DNA of 29,186 nucleotides from an uncultured Oscillospiraceae bacterium (GCA_900756575.1 CAAEKQ010000125.1:1-29186); one strand, 5' to 3'. Counted from the first letter of the stretch, positions 8,309-15,885 are shown. A program made the numbers and translations. The notes: a model not told the origin generated them from the sequence alone.

Positions 8309-9589
8309 TTAATTAATATTGAGATAAAATCGCTTTCCCGGCATCTGGGTCACATAGCCCTTGACCTGAAGCAGCGTCAGCGAGGCCAGTACCCGCGCCG
8401 CACTCAGCCCGGTGAGCTCGACGATCTCGTCCACCTGGCAGGCCCCGGGAATCAGGGCTGCGGCAATTTCTTTTTCATCCGGCGTCAGCGCAGAAATTTT
8501 CTCTTGTAGGTCAATATAATTCCTCTTTGGCGCAATGTCAATTCCATTTTCTCCATTTGACCCAGGATTTTTCTCAATTTTTGCGGATTTGGCGGAAAAA
8601 TCAAGAATTTTGTGACGGTTTGGAGTGGAGACCGGGGTTGCCACCTTTAATTCCGGCACCTCCGGCTGTGGCAGCTCCACAGGGGTTTCCTTCTGGGCTT
8701 CATGCACCTGCCCTAAGTATCTGGGGGCATATTCCCGCATAATATCCCAGCCGTCCATCACCAGCGTCGCCCCTTCCTGAAGCAGCTGATTGCTGCCCTC
8801 GCAGGAGGGAATGCCGATGTTCCCGGGCACCGCAAATACATCTCTGCCCTGCTCCAAGGCAAGGCCCGCAGTAATCAGGCTACCGGACTGCTTGGCGGCT
8901 TCCACCACCAGCACACCCAGAGCAAGGCCGCTCATAATCCGATTCCGCTGTGGAAAATTCCGACCTCTGGGCGGCGTGCCCGGCGCAAACTCACTGATCA
9001 GGCAGCCGTGATTGACCACCGCCTGATAGACGGATTCGGAGGACTTGGGATAGATGATATCCAGTCCGTTGCCCAGCACCGCCGCCACATAGCCCCCGGC
9101 TTCCAAGGCACCCTCCAGCGCCTGAGAGTCAATGCCCTTTGCCGCGCCGGATACCACCACGCCGCCGCAGGCGCCGATCTGATTGCCCATCTTTCTGGCA
9201 ACCGCCAAACCGTAGGCGCTGGCATTCCGGGAGCCCACCACCGTAACCACCGGGAGCTCGTCAAAGTCCAGCAGGGTGCCCCGATAATAGAGCACCAGCG
9301 GCGGACAGTCAATGGCAAGGAGCCGCTGGGGATACTGCTCGTCCTGACAGGTAAGGATCCGGATTCCCTGGTCGCTGCACAGCTCCAGAGTAGCTCTGGC
9401 ATAGGCAAGATCCTTCTGGGCCAGTGCCTCCCGCTCCCGATCAACCAGACCGGGCACTGCTGCAATGTCCTCCGGCGATGCCTCATAGGCGGCCAGGGGT
9501 GAGCCGAAATAGCTCAGCGTCAGCTGCTGTCCCCGAAGGGTCAGGCCCTTGCGGGTGGTAAGCCAAATCCAATGTTGAAGCTGTGCCAT
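8309..9589 (-). CDS. dprA: DNA-processing protein DprA (Smf)
   Basis: DprA protects incoming single-stranded DNA during natural transformation and loads RecA on it. It is widely conserved even where competence is unproven. The protein has 426 aa. The Rossmann-like core is clear: VVGSRNASAYG (residues 117-127), SGAAKGIDSQA (147-157), FPQRNRIMSGL and GSLITAGLALEQGR. An N-terminal helical (SAM/HhH-like) region precedes it. A C-terminal winged-helix region lies at about residues 365-420. Between core and winged helix is a low-complexity linker rich in Pro, Lys and Asn. ATG 9589 follows GGAGG with 7-nt spacing. It is 16 nt downstream of the methyltransferase gene and upstream of topA. Confidence 0.95.
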   Translation of the reverse strand: MAQLQHWIWLTTRKGLTLRGQQLTLSYFGSPLAAYEASPEDIAAVPGLVDREREALAQKDLAYARATLELCSDQGIRILTCQDEQYPQRLLAIDCPPLVLYYRGTLLDFDELPVVTVVGSRNASAYGLAVARKMGNQIGACGGVVVSGAAKGIDSQALEGALEAGGYVAAVLGNGLDIIYPKSSESVYQAVVNHGCLISEFAPGTPPRGRNFPQRNRIMSGLALGVLVVEAAKQSGSLITAGLALEQGRDVFAVPGNIGIPSCEGSNQLLQEGATLVMDGWDIMREYAPRYLGQVHEAQKETPVELPQPEVPELKVATPVSTPNRHKILDFSAKSAKIEKNPGSNGENGIDIAPKRNYIDLQEKISALTPDEKEIAAALIPGACQVDEIVELTGLSAARVLASLTLLQVKGYVTQMPGKRFYLNIN

Positions 9590-9605
9590 GGGAATACCTC
9601 CTTTT

Positions 9606-10361
9606 TTACAGTCCTGTCATCTGCCACAGCACAATGGCTGCGGCCACGGATGCATTCAGGGATTCACATCTTGGGTGCATGGGGATAATCAGCTGCCCCT
9701 GGGACGCCTCCAGCAGCTGCCGGGACACGCCCTGGCCCTCGCTGCCGATGACCACCGCCGCCTGACGTAAATTCTGCCGGCGAATATCCTTTGCCTGCTG
9801 GGACAGCGCCGTTGCCAACAGCGGAATGTTCTCATCCCGGCACTGATCGATCAGCGCCTGACGGCTGAGATAGCCCGGGGTGGTGCGGAAAATCGCGCCC
9901 ATGGTGGCCCGAACCGTCTTGGCGTTATAGGGATCGCAGCAGCCCTCGCTGAGCACCACCGGCACGTCCAGGGCATCGGCGGTTCTTAAAATCGTGCCCA
10001 AATTGCCCGGGTCCTGAATGCCGTCCAGCACCAGGCAGCCCCGATGAATTCGCGTCTCCTTTTGCTCCGGCATGGCGGAAACGAACAGGGCTCCCTCCGG
10101 CGCTTCCATCTGCGAAACGTTTTCCATCAGCGCCCGGGGCACCTGTACCGCCCGAACCTGGTCGGGCAGCTCCGGACAGGGAATTCCCTCTTGCAGTACC
10201 ACCGCCCGCAGCCCCTGGGGATTCCATCGAATGGCCTCCTCCAGCAGCTTGGTTCCGTCGCCCACAAACAGGCCCTGTTCCCGGCGAAATTTCTTGGAAT
10301 TTTGCAGCCGCACAATCCGGGTGAGCAGACTGTTCTGGCGGCTTGTTACGGTCTCGATCAT
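9606..10361 (-). CDS. SpoU/TrmH-family RNA 2'-O-ribose methyltransferase
   Basis: This 251-residue SPOUT enzyme uses SAM to methylate a ribose 2'-OH in rRNA or tRNA. All three SpoU motifs are present: motif 1 LDGIQDPGNLGTILR (residues 112-126, with N120 and R126), motif 2 VIGSEGQGVS (204-213) and motif 3 IPMHPRCESLNASVAAAI (226-243), which forms the trefoil knot with the SAM pocket. An N-terminal L30e-like substrate-binding domain spans about residues 1-95. This architecture fits RlmB/TsnR-like 23S rRNA enzymes, but the exact target nucleotide cannot be read from the sequence. The start ATG overlaps the stop codon of trkA by 4 nt, implying coupled translation. Confidence 0.92.
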   Translation of the reverse strand: MIETVTSRQNSLLTRIVRLQNSKKFRREQGLFVGDGTKLLEEAIRWNPQGLRAVVLQEGIPCPELPDQVRAVQVPRALMENVSQMEAPEGALFVSAMPEQKETRIHRGCLVLDGIQDPGNLGTILRTADALDVPVVLSEGCCDPYNAKTVRATMGAIFRTTPGYLSRQALIDQCRDENIPLLATALSQQAKDIRRQNLRQAAVVIGSEGQGVSRQLLEASQGQLIIPMHPRCESLNASVAAAIVLWQMTGL

Positions 10362-11011
10362 AGTCTCTGTAACCTCTTGAGATCCGTTTGGCGGCCCATT
10401 ACCAGAATGGCATCGCCCTTGGAGATGGGATCGTCGCCGCCGGGGGACATCCGCAGTTTTCCGTTGCCCTCATTGCGAATGGCAAGGACGCTCATCTGAT
10501 ATTTCGAGCGGACGTTCAATTCCTTCAGGCTCTTTCCGATCCAGCTTTTCGGCGCAGTAAACTCTGCAATGGCGTACTCTCCGGACAGCTCCATATAATC
10601 AAGGAAGCTCTTGGAGCCAAGGCTCTGCACCAGCCGATGGGCCATCTCCTGCTCGGGGATCACCACCCGGTCTGCACCGACCCGCTCCAGCGCCCGCTGA
10701 TACAGCTCATTCTGGGCCTTGCAGATGATGTATTTACAGCCCAGATCCCGAAGGTTCATGGTAATGAGCACACTGGCCGCCAAATCCTCACCCATGGCCA
10801 CAATGGCGCACTGGCACTCCGCCGCGCCCACCGCCCGGAGCACTTCAATCTCCCGGGCATCGCCGATGGCCGCATGGGTGCAGCGATCCGCCAGATGGCT
10901 CACCGCTTCCTCGTCCCGATCCACCACAATGACCTCGTGGCCCATGTCATAGAGCTGCTCCGCCGCAGAACTGCCGAATCGGCCCAGTCCAATTACAATA
11001 AAGGTTTTCAT
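10358..11011 (-). CDS. trkA: TrkA/KtrA-type potassium channel regulatory (RCK) protein
   Basis: This cytoplasmic 217-aa subunit gates the TrkH-type potassium transporter encoded just upstream. The N-terminal RCK_N Rossmann fold has GLGRFG (residues 8-13) and the acidic D31 at the end of the second strand, consistent with NAD(H) or nucleotide binding. The RCK_C domain covers about residues 130-215. One RCK_N/RCK_C pair, rather than the duplicated pair of E. coli TrkA, makes it KtrA-like. A TTG at 11029 is in frame, but ATG 11011 has AGGAG at 7-nt spacing and matches the usual MKxFxVIGLG beginning, so it is preferred. It follows trkH by 10 nt. Confidence 0.94.
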   Translation of the reverse strand: MKTFIVIGLGRFGSSAAEQLYDMGHEVIVVDRDEEAVSHLADRCTHAAIGDAREIEVLRAVGAAECQCAIVAMGEDLAASVLITMNLRDLGCKYIICKAQNELYQRALERVGADRVVIPEQEMAHRLVQSLGSKSFLDYMELSGEYAIAEFTAPKSWIGKSLKELNVRSKYQMSVLAIRNEGNGKLRMSPGGDDPISKGDAILVMGRQTDLKRLQRL

Positions 11012-11021
11012 CGTCTCTCTC

Positions 11022-12395
11022 CTATCCAATGAGCACCCGGGCCTCCGGGTGTCGAACAGCGTTATCCGGGGGGATCTTTGTCATAAACGCAAAGCTGATG
11101 GTCATAATCCCCACCCGGCCAAAGAACATATATATGATCAGCAGAATTTTTGAGCCCAGATTCAGTCCCGCAGTAATGCCGGTGGACAAGCCCACAGTGC
11201 AGATGGCCGAAATGGCTTCATACAGGCAGTCGCTCAGCGCAAGGCCGTTGGTGGCGGACAGAATCATGCCGCCCATCAGTCCCAGTCCCGACACCAGCAG
11301 AGCAATGCTCGCCGCACTGGCCATCTGCTGCTGTGAAATTCGCCGCCCGAACAGCACCGTCTCCTTGTGGTTCCGCAGAACGCTGTAGCTCATCAGGAAC
11401 AGCAGCGCCACGGACACGGTTTTAATACCGCCCGCCGTGGAACCGCTGGAACCGCCCACCAGCATCAGCAGCATGGAAACCAGCTTGCCGCTTCCGGTGA
11501 GGCTGCCCTGATCCACCGCCGCAAAGCCTGCGGTGCGGGTGGTACCGGACTGGAAAAATGCCGCAAGAATCTTTTTCCCCACCGTCATGCCGCCCAGAGT
11601 CGCGGGATTGTTCCACTCCAGAGCAAGAATTGCCAGAGTTCCGCCCATCAGCAGAATGCCCGTTGTCCACAGCACCAATCGGGTGTGAACGCTAAGCCGA
11701 TGGTTCTTCTGCCGGAGCATCAAGAGATCATTCCACACGAAAAAGCCCAGTCCGCCAATGACGATCAGCGCCGTTAAGGTCAGATTAATCGCCACATCAC
11801 CCCGGTATGCAGCCAAGCTTGCCCCGGGCGTGATAAATCCCAGAATGTCAAAGCCCGCATTGCAAAACGCCGAAACAGCATGAAACACCCCCAGCCAAAG
11901 GGCCTTTTTCAGGGGATATTCCATCAAAAACCGCAGGGTCAAAATCAGTGCCCCGGTGCCTTCCACCAGGAATGTGCCCGCCAGTATCAGCCGTACCAGC
12001 CGCACCACGCCCTTCAGCTCGTCCAGGGCCATGGCCTGCTGAAGTACCAGCCGCTCTCTCAACCCGATCCGCCGCCGAAGGAGAAAATAGAACACGGACA
12101 CAAAGGCCATATACCCCAGTCCGCCGATTTGAATCAGTCCCAGCAGCACTACCTGACCGAAGGCCGACCACTGGCTGTAGCTGTCCACCAGCGAAAGGCC
12201 GGTGACGCAGGTGGCAGAGGTGGCCGTAAACACCGCCGTCATCGCACCGCAGCTCTCCCCGTTCCGGGAGGACACCGGAAGGCTCAGCAGTACACTGCCG
12301 AGGAAGATCACCAGCAGGAAAAAGCCGGTGAGCACCCGGGCGGCGTGATCTGGTTTGCGCCGTTCCCGTCCGGCCATACCTCGGTTTTCTCTCAT
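11022..12395 (-). CDS. trkH: TrkH/KtrB-type potassium uptake membrane subunit
   Basis: This is the membrane translocation subunit of a Trk/Ktr potassium uptake system (457 aa). Four MPM repeats are visible, each with its P-loop glycine: TCVTG (residues 62-66), FCNAG, TRTAG and CTVGLS. These form the K+ selectivity filter. Many hydrophobic spans are consistent with 8-10 membrane helices. Upstream in-frame codons to 12488 exist, but they run through an intergenic hairpin. ATG 12395 has GGGAGGGA upstream and gives the expected short basic N-terminus. The gene is 10 nt ahead of trkA, and the two products should form one complex. Confidence 0.95.
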   Translation of the reverse strand: MRENRGMAGRERRKPDHAARVLTGFFLLVIFLGSVLLSLPVSSRNGESCGAMTAVFTATSATCVTGLSLVDSYSQWSAFGQVVLLGLIQIGGLGYMAFVSVFYFLLRRRIGLRERLVLQQAMALDELKGVVRLVRLILAGTFLVEGTGALILTLRFLMEYPLKKALWLGVFHAVSAFCNAGFDILGFITPGASLAAYRGDVAINLTLTALIVIGGLGFFVWNDLLMLRQKNHRLSVHTRLVLWTTGILLMGGTLAILALEWNNPATLGGMTVGKKILAAFFQSGTTRTAGFAAVDQGSLTGSGKLVSMLLMLVGGSSGSTAGGIKTVSVALLFLMSYSVLRNHKETVLFGRRISQQQMASAASIALLVSGLGLMGGMILSATNGLALSDCLYEAISAICTVGLSTGITAGLNLGSKILLIIYMFFGRVGIMTISFAFMTKIPPDNAVRHPEARVLIG

Positions 12396-12422
12396 TGGGT
12401 TCCCTCCCTGTAATGGATCAAG

Positions 12423-12450
12423 GGGGTGCTGCGAGCAAGCACAGCACCCC
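12423..12450 (-). terminator. Hairpin between the anchored protein gene and trkH
   Basis: A perfect 9-bp stem pairs 12423-12431 with 12442-12450 (GGGGTGCTG/CAGCACCCC, 10-nt loop). It begins 6 nt after the stop of the 12457-13110 gene. The minus-strand sequence after it is only TTGATCC, so it is at best a weak terminator and may instead stabilise the upstream message. Confidence 0.5.
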
Positions 12451-12456
12451 TCGGTA

Positions 12457-13110
12457 TTACGAATTCTCTCCGGATGTACCGGCGTCAATCAGTGCCTGTG
12501 CCATGCTCACCGCCGCATCCCGGGTGTTCCGGGCGGTGGAGTCGCCCTTCACCGTGGTGAAATCCATGATGGACAGATACATATCCTCCATGCCGCAGTC
12601 TGCCAGCACGGAATTGTCCTTGAGGCTCAGCCGGGCATGGTTGTCATCCTCTGCGGGCAGGCCCATTTCAGTCAGATCATCGGTGAAATACTCCAGCTCC
12701 GGATTGGTAAAGGCATCGGAGACGTTCTGGCTCATGAGATACAGGCCCACGTCCTCCTGGGACATATAGAGATACATCCGCTCCTGGTTCTGCCGCCCCA
12801 CTTCCGTGTTGCCCACGTACAAAACCGCATAGTTGATGCTAACCTTGCCGTTGCCGTCCAAATCGCCCACAACAGGCTTAAAAACCTCGTCCAAGGCGTC
12901 CAGCTGTTCTTCATCCACAAAATAATCCGTGGCAATGACCACCGTGGTATCATAGCGCTCTTTTCTCAGAGAGTCCACCGTGATAAACACAATAATACCC
13001 AGAACCACCACGCCGATCAGTAGGGGCCATTTATAATGATACCAAAACACATTGACAAACCAATGCTGAAAGCCGCCGTTTTCCTGAATGTTCTGTTTTA
13101 GCTTCGACAT
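12457..13110 (-). CDS. Membrane-anchored protein of unknown function
   Basis: I do not recognise this 217-aa protein. It has a short cytoplasmic N-terminus rich in aromatic residues (WFVNVFWYHYKW, residues 17-28), one membrane helix at about 29-46, and then a roughly 165-residue acidic domain that should lie outside the membrane. Within it, residues 83-90 (DLDGNGKV) resemble the first half of an EF-hand or dockerin-like calcium loop, but the usual acidic residue at loop position 12 is Tyr94. ATG 13110 follows GGAGG at 8 nt. It lies upstream of trkH and trkA on the same strand with its own probable promoter. A role linked to potassium uptake or osmotic sensing is only a guess from position. 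Confidence 0.8.
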   Translation of the reverse strand: MSKLKQNIQENGGFQHWFVNVFWYHYKWPLLIGVVVLGIIVFITVDSLRKERYDTTVVIATDYFVDEEQLDALDEVFKPVVGDLDGNGKVSINYAVLYVGNTEVGRQNQERMYLYMSQEDVGLYLMSQNVSDAFTNPELEYFTDDLTEMGLPAEDDNHARLSLKDNSVLADCGMEDMYLSIMDFTTVKGDSTARNTRDAAVSMAQALIDAGTSGENS

Positions 13111-13176
13111 GCTGCGTTCCTCCGTCCAGCGCTGTTCCTTCTAATTTCACGTGCACTATGGCATAGTACACGGAAC

Positions 13177-13205
13177 ATCTTACCATAGCGCCGGGGAAAT
13201 TGCAA
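13177..13205 (-). promoter_or_regulatory. Sigma-A-like promoter for the anchored protein/trk cluster
   Basis: On the minus strand a -35 box TTGCAA (13200-13205) is separated by 17 nt from a -10 box TAAGAT (13177-13182). It is about 67 nt upstream of the start at 13110. A CTATGCCATAG palindrome lies in the 5' untranslated region at about 13156-13166. Confidence 0.6.
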
Positions 13206-13235
13206 GTGGGGGGTGTGGGGGGATGGAATGGCGCT

Positions 13236-13745
13236 TTATTTTTGTTTTTTTCTGCTGCGCTGGCGCTTCCACTGCCAGATGAGGTTATATAGTCCGCCCA
13301 GGGCCGCCGCATACATTAAAATACCCAGCGCCGTAAACAGCAGGGTATCGCCCGCCACACGCTGTGTGGCATCGTCGAACGCCATCAGCGTCCCGGATGT
13401 GCTGGAAAACTCCAGAATGGTGTCGCTGTTGGGGTGGATCAGGAGGGTGATGGGCTCTTGGGGTTGTAGATTTTCCACACCATCCAGCACCAGCTGACTG
13501 ATGCACGCGCCGTCGATCTCATAGCGCTGACCGTTTGCGCAGTCGATATAAATGAGCTGAATGCTGCCCCGCCGGGTACGTTCCCCGTAAGAGACAAATT
13601 CCGTATTCACCTGGGTGCAGTCTTCCCTGCTAACCGGTGCGTGCCAATAGCGCGTGCCGAATGTGAATATGGTGCCGAGGAACAGCCCGGCAAGGAGCAG
13701 GAAGATTGCGCGGTCTTGGAAGATTCCCTTTTTAGTTCGTTTCAT
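13236..13745 (-). CDS. Two-helix membrane protein of unknown function
   Basis: This is a 169-aa protein with a basic N-terminus (MKRTKKG), a membrane helix at about residues 14-30, a roughly 100-residue extracytoplasmic beta-rich segment, a second helix at about 137-158, and a basic cytoplasmic tail (KRQRSRKKQK). The topology and the pattern of a Tyr/Val-rich middle domain with IHPNSD recall DUF3592-like proteins, but I cannot assign it. The ribosome-binding site before ATG 13745 is weak and adjoins a stable hairpin. There is no obvious terminator after its stop. Neighbours on the same strand are the anchored protein and, on the other side, the hairpin array and tRNA-Gln. Confidence 0.75.
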   Translation of the reverse strand: MKRTKKGIFQDRAIFLLLAGLFLGTIFTFGTRYWHAPVSREDCTQVNTEFVSYGERTRRGSIQLIYIDCANGQRYEIDGACISQLVLDGVENLQPQEPITLLIHPNSDTILEFSSTSGTLMAFDDATQRVAGDTLLFTALGILMYAAALGGLYNLIWQWKRQRSRKKQK

Positions 13746-13755
13746 GAGAAAAGCA

Positions 13756-13793
13756 CCGCCGTTTCTGCTTGTATTTTACAGCAAAAACGGCGG
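13756..13793 (-). other. Hairpin just upstream of the two-helix protein start codon
   Basis: The stem pairs 13756-13763 (CCGCCGTT) with 13786-13793, plus an inner TGCT/AGCA pairing (13766-13769 with 13780-13783). On the minus strand it is followed by TGCTTTTCTC and then the ATG, so it could be a weak terminator or could limit ribosome access to the following gene. Confidence 0.5.
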
Positions 13794-13810
13794 GATGGGA
13801 AGGGTTTTAA

Positions 13811-13983
13811 GTGAAATTAGGCTAGCGCCCAGTGAAATAATGCCGTTCCGGCATTGTGAAATTTGATTCTTTCGAATCAAGTGAAATGAAATAAATCCGC
13901 CCACGCCCGCAGGCATTTCACGTGCAAAGCACATTTCACATTGCGCAGCAATATTTCACAAATCCCAAAGGGATTTATTTCGT
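13811..13983. repeat. Modular palindromic GTGAAAT/ATTTCAC hairpin array
   Basis: Four GTGAAAT boxes (starting at 13811, 13832, 13856 and 13881) are followed by a 27-nt centre (13888-13914). Then come three ATTTCAC boxes (13915, 13933, 13953) and a degenerate ATTTCGT (13977). ATTTCAC is the reverse complement of GTGAAAT, so the whole element is a large nested palindrome. Between boxes sit different short hairpins: AATGCC/GGCATT (13839-13855), TTGATTC/GAATCAA (13863-13880), GTGC/GCAC (13922-13932), ATTGC/GCAAT (13940-13952) and AAATCCC/GGGATTT (13960-13976), with a weaker one at 13818-13831. No ORF is supported here. This looks like an intergenic repeat element of modular build. Confidence 0.85.
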
Positions 13984-13984
13984 T

Positions 13985-14028
13985 GCCAGAAAAAGAGCAC
14001 CTACTTTCGTAGGTGCTCTTTTTCTGGC
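13985..14028 (-). terminator. Terminator of tRNA-Gln (long perfect palindrome)
   Basis: Positions 13985-14004 and 14009-14028 are perfectly complementary over 20 bp with a 4-nt loop. On the minus strand the core GAGCACCTAC hairpin is followed by TTTTT, a good intrinsic terminator. The flanking A/T tracts make it bidirectional. The outermost pairs include the 3'-terminal GCCA of the tRNA itself. Confidence 0.85.
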
Positions 14029-14098
14029 AGGGGATGAGGGATTCGAACCCCCGAAAACGGAGTCAGAGTCCGGTGTGTTACCGTTACACTAATCCCCT
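14025..14098 (-). tRNA. tRNA-Gln (anticodon CUG)
   Basis: A cloverleaf can be drawn on the minus strand. The acceptor AGGGGAT (from 14098) pairs with ATCCCCT, followed by discriminator G and an encoded CCA (14025-14027). The D arm GTGTAACGGTAACAC is typical of tRNA-Gln. The anticodon loop CTCTGAC gives anticodon CTG. The T arm has GGTTCGAATCC. The outermost anticodon-stem pair is a C/T mismatch. The CUG anticodon reads the CAG codon. Confidence 0.93.
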
Positions 14099-14136
14099 AT
14101 ATTCATGCCCCGGGGCTGAGCCCGAAAGCATGATTT

Positions 14137-14164
14137 ATTATACAGCAAAATTTCAAAATGTCAA
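14137..14164 (-). promoter_or_regulatory. Promoter of tRNA-Gln
   Basis: On the minus strand a consensus -35 TTGACA (14159-14164), a 16-nt spacer and a consensus -10 TATAAT (14137-14142) lie 38 nt upstream of the mature tRNA 5' end. The leader between them contains a CATGC/GCATG hairpin. Confidence 0.85.
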
Positions 14165-14195
14165 GGACTTTTTTACGAAAATCGAATTTTCTTCA

Positions 14196-15473
14196 TCAGG
14201 GCTCGTAATCAAACTCGATATCGTAAATGCTGACGGTATCGCCCTTTTCGATGCCCATCTCCTCCAGACGGTCAAAGAGTCCGCACTTCCGCAGCTGGCG
14301 GTCAAAGTACATCCGGGACTCGTAATCGTCGAAGTTAATATCCGCGATCAGGCGCTCCAGCCAGGGGCCGGACACCAGCCACAGGCCGTCCTGAGGCTCG
14401 ATGGTGATCTCGTCCACGCTGCCCGCCTGAGGCAGGGGCTTCACGTACTCCGCTTCATACACGGTGATGGGCGGCAGCTCCTGAAGGCGGTTATAAATCT
14501 CCCGCATGAGCTCCATGGTACCCTTGTGGATGGCAGCAGACATCTCGTAGAGGGGCAGGTCATGCTCCTTGGTATAGGCCCGCAGCCGCTCCAGATTCTC
14601 CGGATCCTGGAGAATGTCCATCTTGTTTGCCACCACGATCATAGGCCGCTTGGCAAGCTCGGGAGAATACTGCTCCAGCTCGCCGTTGATGGTTTCCAGA
14701 TCCTCCACAGGATCCCGTCCCTCGCTGCCGGACACATCCACAATGTGGACAATCAGCCGGCACCGGTCAATATGCCGCAGAAAGTCATGGCCCAGGCCCA
14801 CGCCCTCGGACGCGCCCTCGATGATGCCGGGGATATCCGCCATCACGAAGCTCTCCCCTTCTCCCAGGTACACAACGCCCAGGTTGGGGAACAGGGTGGT
14901 AAAATGATAGTTTGCGATCTTGGGATGGGCGCCGGACACCACGGAAAGCAGCGTAGACTTGCCCACATTGGGGAAGCCCACCAGGCCCACATCCGCCAGC
15001 AGCTTCAGCTCCAGAATCACCTCATGGCTCTCGCCGGGCAGACCAGCCTTGGCAAACCGGGGGGCCTGCCGGGTGGGGGTGGCAAACCGCTGGTTGCCCC
15101 AGCCGCCTCTGCCGCCCTTGGCCAGAACGAAATCCTCCTGGTCGGACATATCGTGGATAACCTCGCCGGTTTCCGCGTCACGAACCACCGTGCCCAGGGG
15201 CACCGAGATCATCAGGTTCTCGCCATTGCGGCCCTTCATATTGCTGCCCTGACCGTTGCCGCCGGGCTGCGCCGTATACTTCCGCTTGTAACGGAAATCC
15301 ATCAGCGTGGTCATGCCAGTGTCTACCCGCAACACCACGCTGCCGCCATGGCCGCCGTCGCCGCCATCGGGGCCGCCTGCCGCGATATATTTCTCCCGCC
15401 GGAAGGACATGCAGCCATTGCCGCCGTGACCCGCCTGGACAAAGATTTTTACCTTATCGACAAATTGTGCCAT
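14196..15473 (-). CDS. obgE: GTPase Obg
   Basis: Obg is an essential GTPase involved in large ribosomal subunit assembly and stress signalling. The 425-aa protein has the glycine-rich Obg fold (residues 2-158, with AGHGGNGCMSFRREKY and GPDGGDGGHGG). The G domain follows, with G1 GFPNVGKST, switch TTLFPNLG, G3 DIPGIIEGAS, G4 NKMD and G5 SAA. A C-terminal OCT domain ends the protein. ATG 15473 is chosen because AGGAG lies at proper spacing (7 nt) and MAQFVDKVKIFV is the usual beginning. Longer in-frame starts have no ribosome site. It is downstream of rplU-prp-rpmA, separated from rpmA by a terminator. Confidence 0.96.
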   Translation of the reverse strand: MAQFVDKVKIFVQAGHGGNGCMSFRREKYIAAGGPDGGDGGHGGSVVLRVDTGMTTLMDFRYKRKYTAQPGGNGQGSNMKGRNGENLMISVPLGTVVRDAETGEVIHDMSDQEDFVLAKGGRGGWGNQRFATPTRQAPRFAKAGLPGESHEVILELKLLADVGLVGFPNVGKSTLLSVVSGAHPKIANYHFTTLFPNLGVVYLGEGESFVMADIPGIIEGASEGVGLGHDFLRHIDRCRLIVHIVDVSGSEGRDPVEDLETINGELEQYSPELAKRPMIVVANKMDILQDPENLERLRAYTKEHDLPLYEMSAAIHKGTMELMREIYNRLQELPPITVYEAEYVKPLPQAGSVDEITIEPQDGLWLVSGPWLERLIADINFDDYESRMYFDRQLRKCGLFDRLEEMGIEKGDTVSIYDIEFDYEP

Positions 15474-15550
15474 TGTCATTCTCCTTTTGTGTGAGATTCC
15501 CGGATTTCGCCGCTTTTCGCCTTGACTCCCGAGAATCGACATAAAAGCGG

Positions 15551-15578
15551 AAAAAGAGGGTGCCAACCAGCACCCTCT
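15551..15578 (-). terminator. Intrinsic terminator between rpmA and obg
   Basis: A perfect 9-bp stem pairs 15555-15563 with 15570-15578 (AGAGGGTGC/GCACCCTCT, 6-nt loop). On the minus strand it is followed by a T-run (15551-15555). It would end or reduce transcription after rpmA. No clear promoter is seen before obg, so partial read-through is likely. Confidence 0.8.
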
Positions 15579-15594
15579 CAATTTCTTCAGCAGA

Positions 15595-15882
15595 TTACTG
15601 CTCGGCTACCTCGTAAACAGAAACCTTCTTGCGGTCTCTGCCCAGACGCTCGAACCGAACCACGCCGTCAACGCGAGCGTAGATGGTGTCGTCGCTGCCG
15701 ATGCCCACGCCCTGGCCGGGATGGATATGGGTACCTCTCTGGCGAACCAGGATGTTGCCAGCCTCAACCTTCTGACCGTCAGCGCGCTTTACGCCCAGAC
15801 GCTTAGACTCAGAGTCACGGCCGTTCTTAGTGGAGCCGCCGCCCTTATGGTGAGCGAAGAACTGAATACCAATCTTAAGCAT
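15595..15882 (-). CDS. rpmA: 50S ribosomal protein L27 (with cleavable N-terminal extension)
   Basis: L27 reaches the peptidyl transferase centre with its N-terminus. The 95-aa sequence contains the family core AHHKGGGSTKNGRDSESKRLGVK and ends in YEVAEQ. The first nine residues (MLKIGIQFF) precede AHHKGG and form the extension typical of Firmicutes and relatives, which must be removed by the protease Prp before L27 can function. The Prp gene is immediately upstream (3-nt gap), as expected. Confidence 0.97.
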   Translation of the reverse strand: MLKIGIQFFAHHKGGGSTKNGRDSESKRLGVKRADGQKVEAGNILVRQRGTHIHPGQGVGIGSDDTIYARVDGVVRFERLGRDRKKVSVYEVAEQ

Positions 15883-15885
15883 GAA

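Noticed and set aside
13811..13983. CRISPR array
   Set aside because: The repeated box is only 7 nt, it inverts at the centre, and the spacers are short self-complementary hairpins. No cas gene is present.
14171..14195. Terminator after obg
   Set aside because: A small AT-rich self-complementary stretch (GAAAAT/ATTTTC) is present, but the stem is weak and no T-run follows on the minus strand.
14013..15494. 493-codon open frame on the plus strand
   Set aside because: It is antisense to obg and runs through tRNA-Gln and its promoter, so it cannot be a genuine gene.
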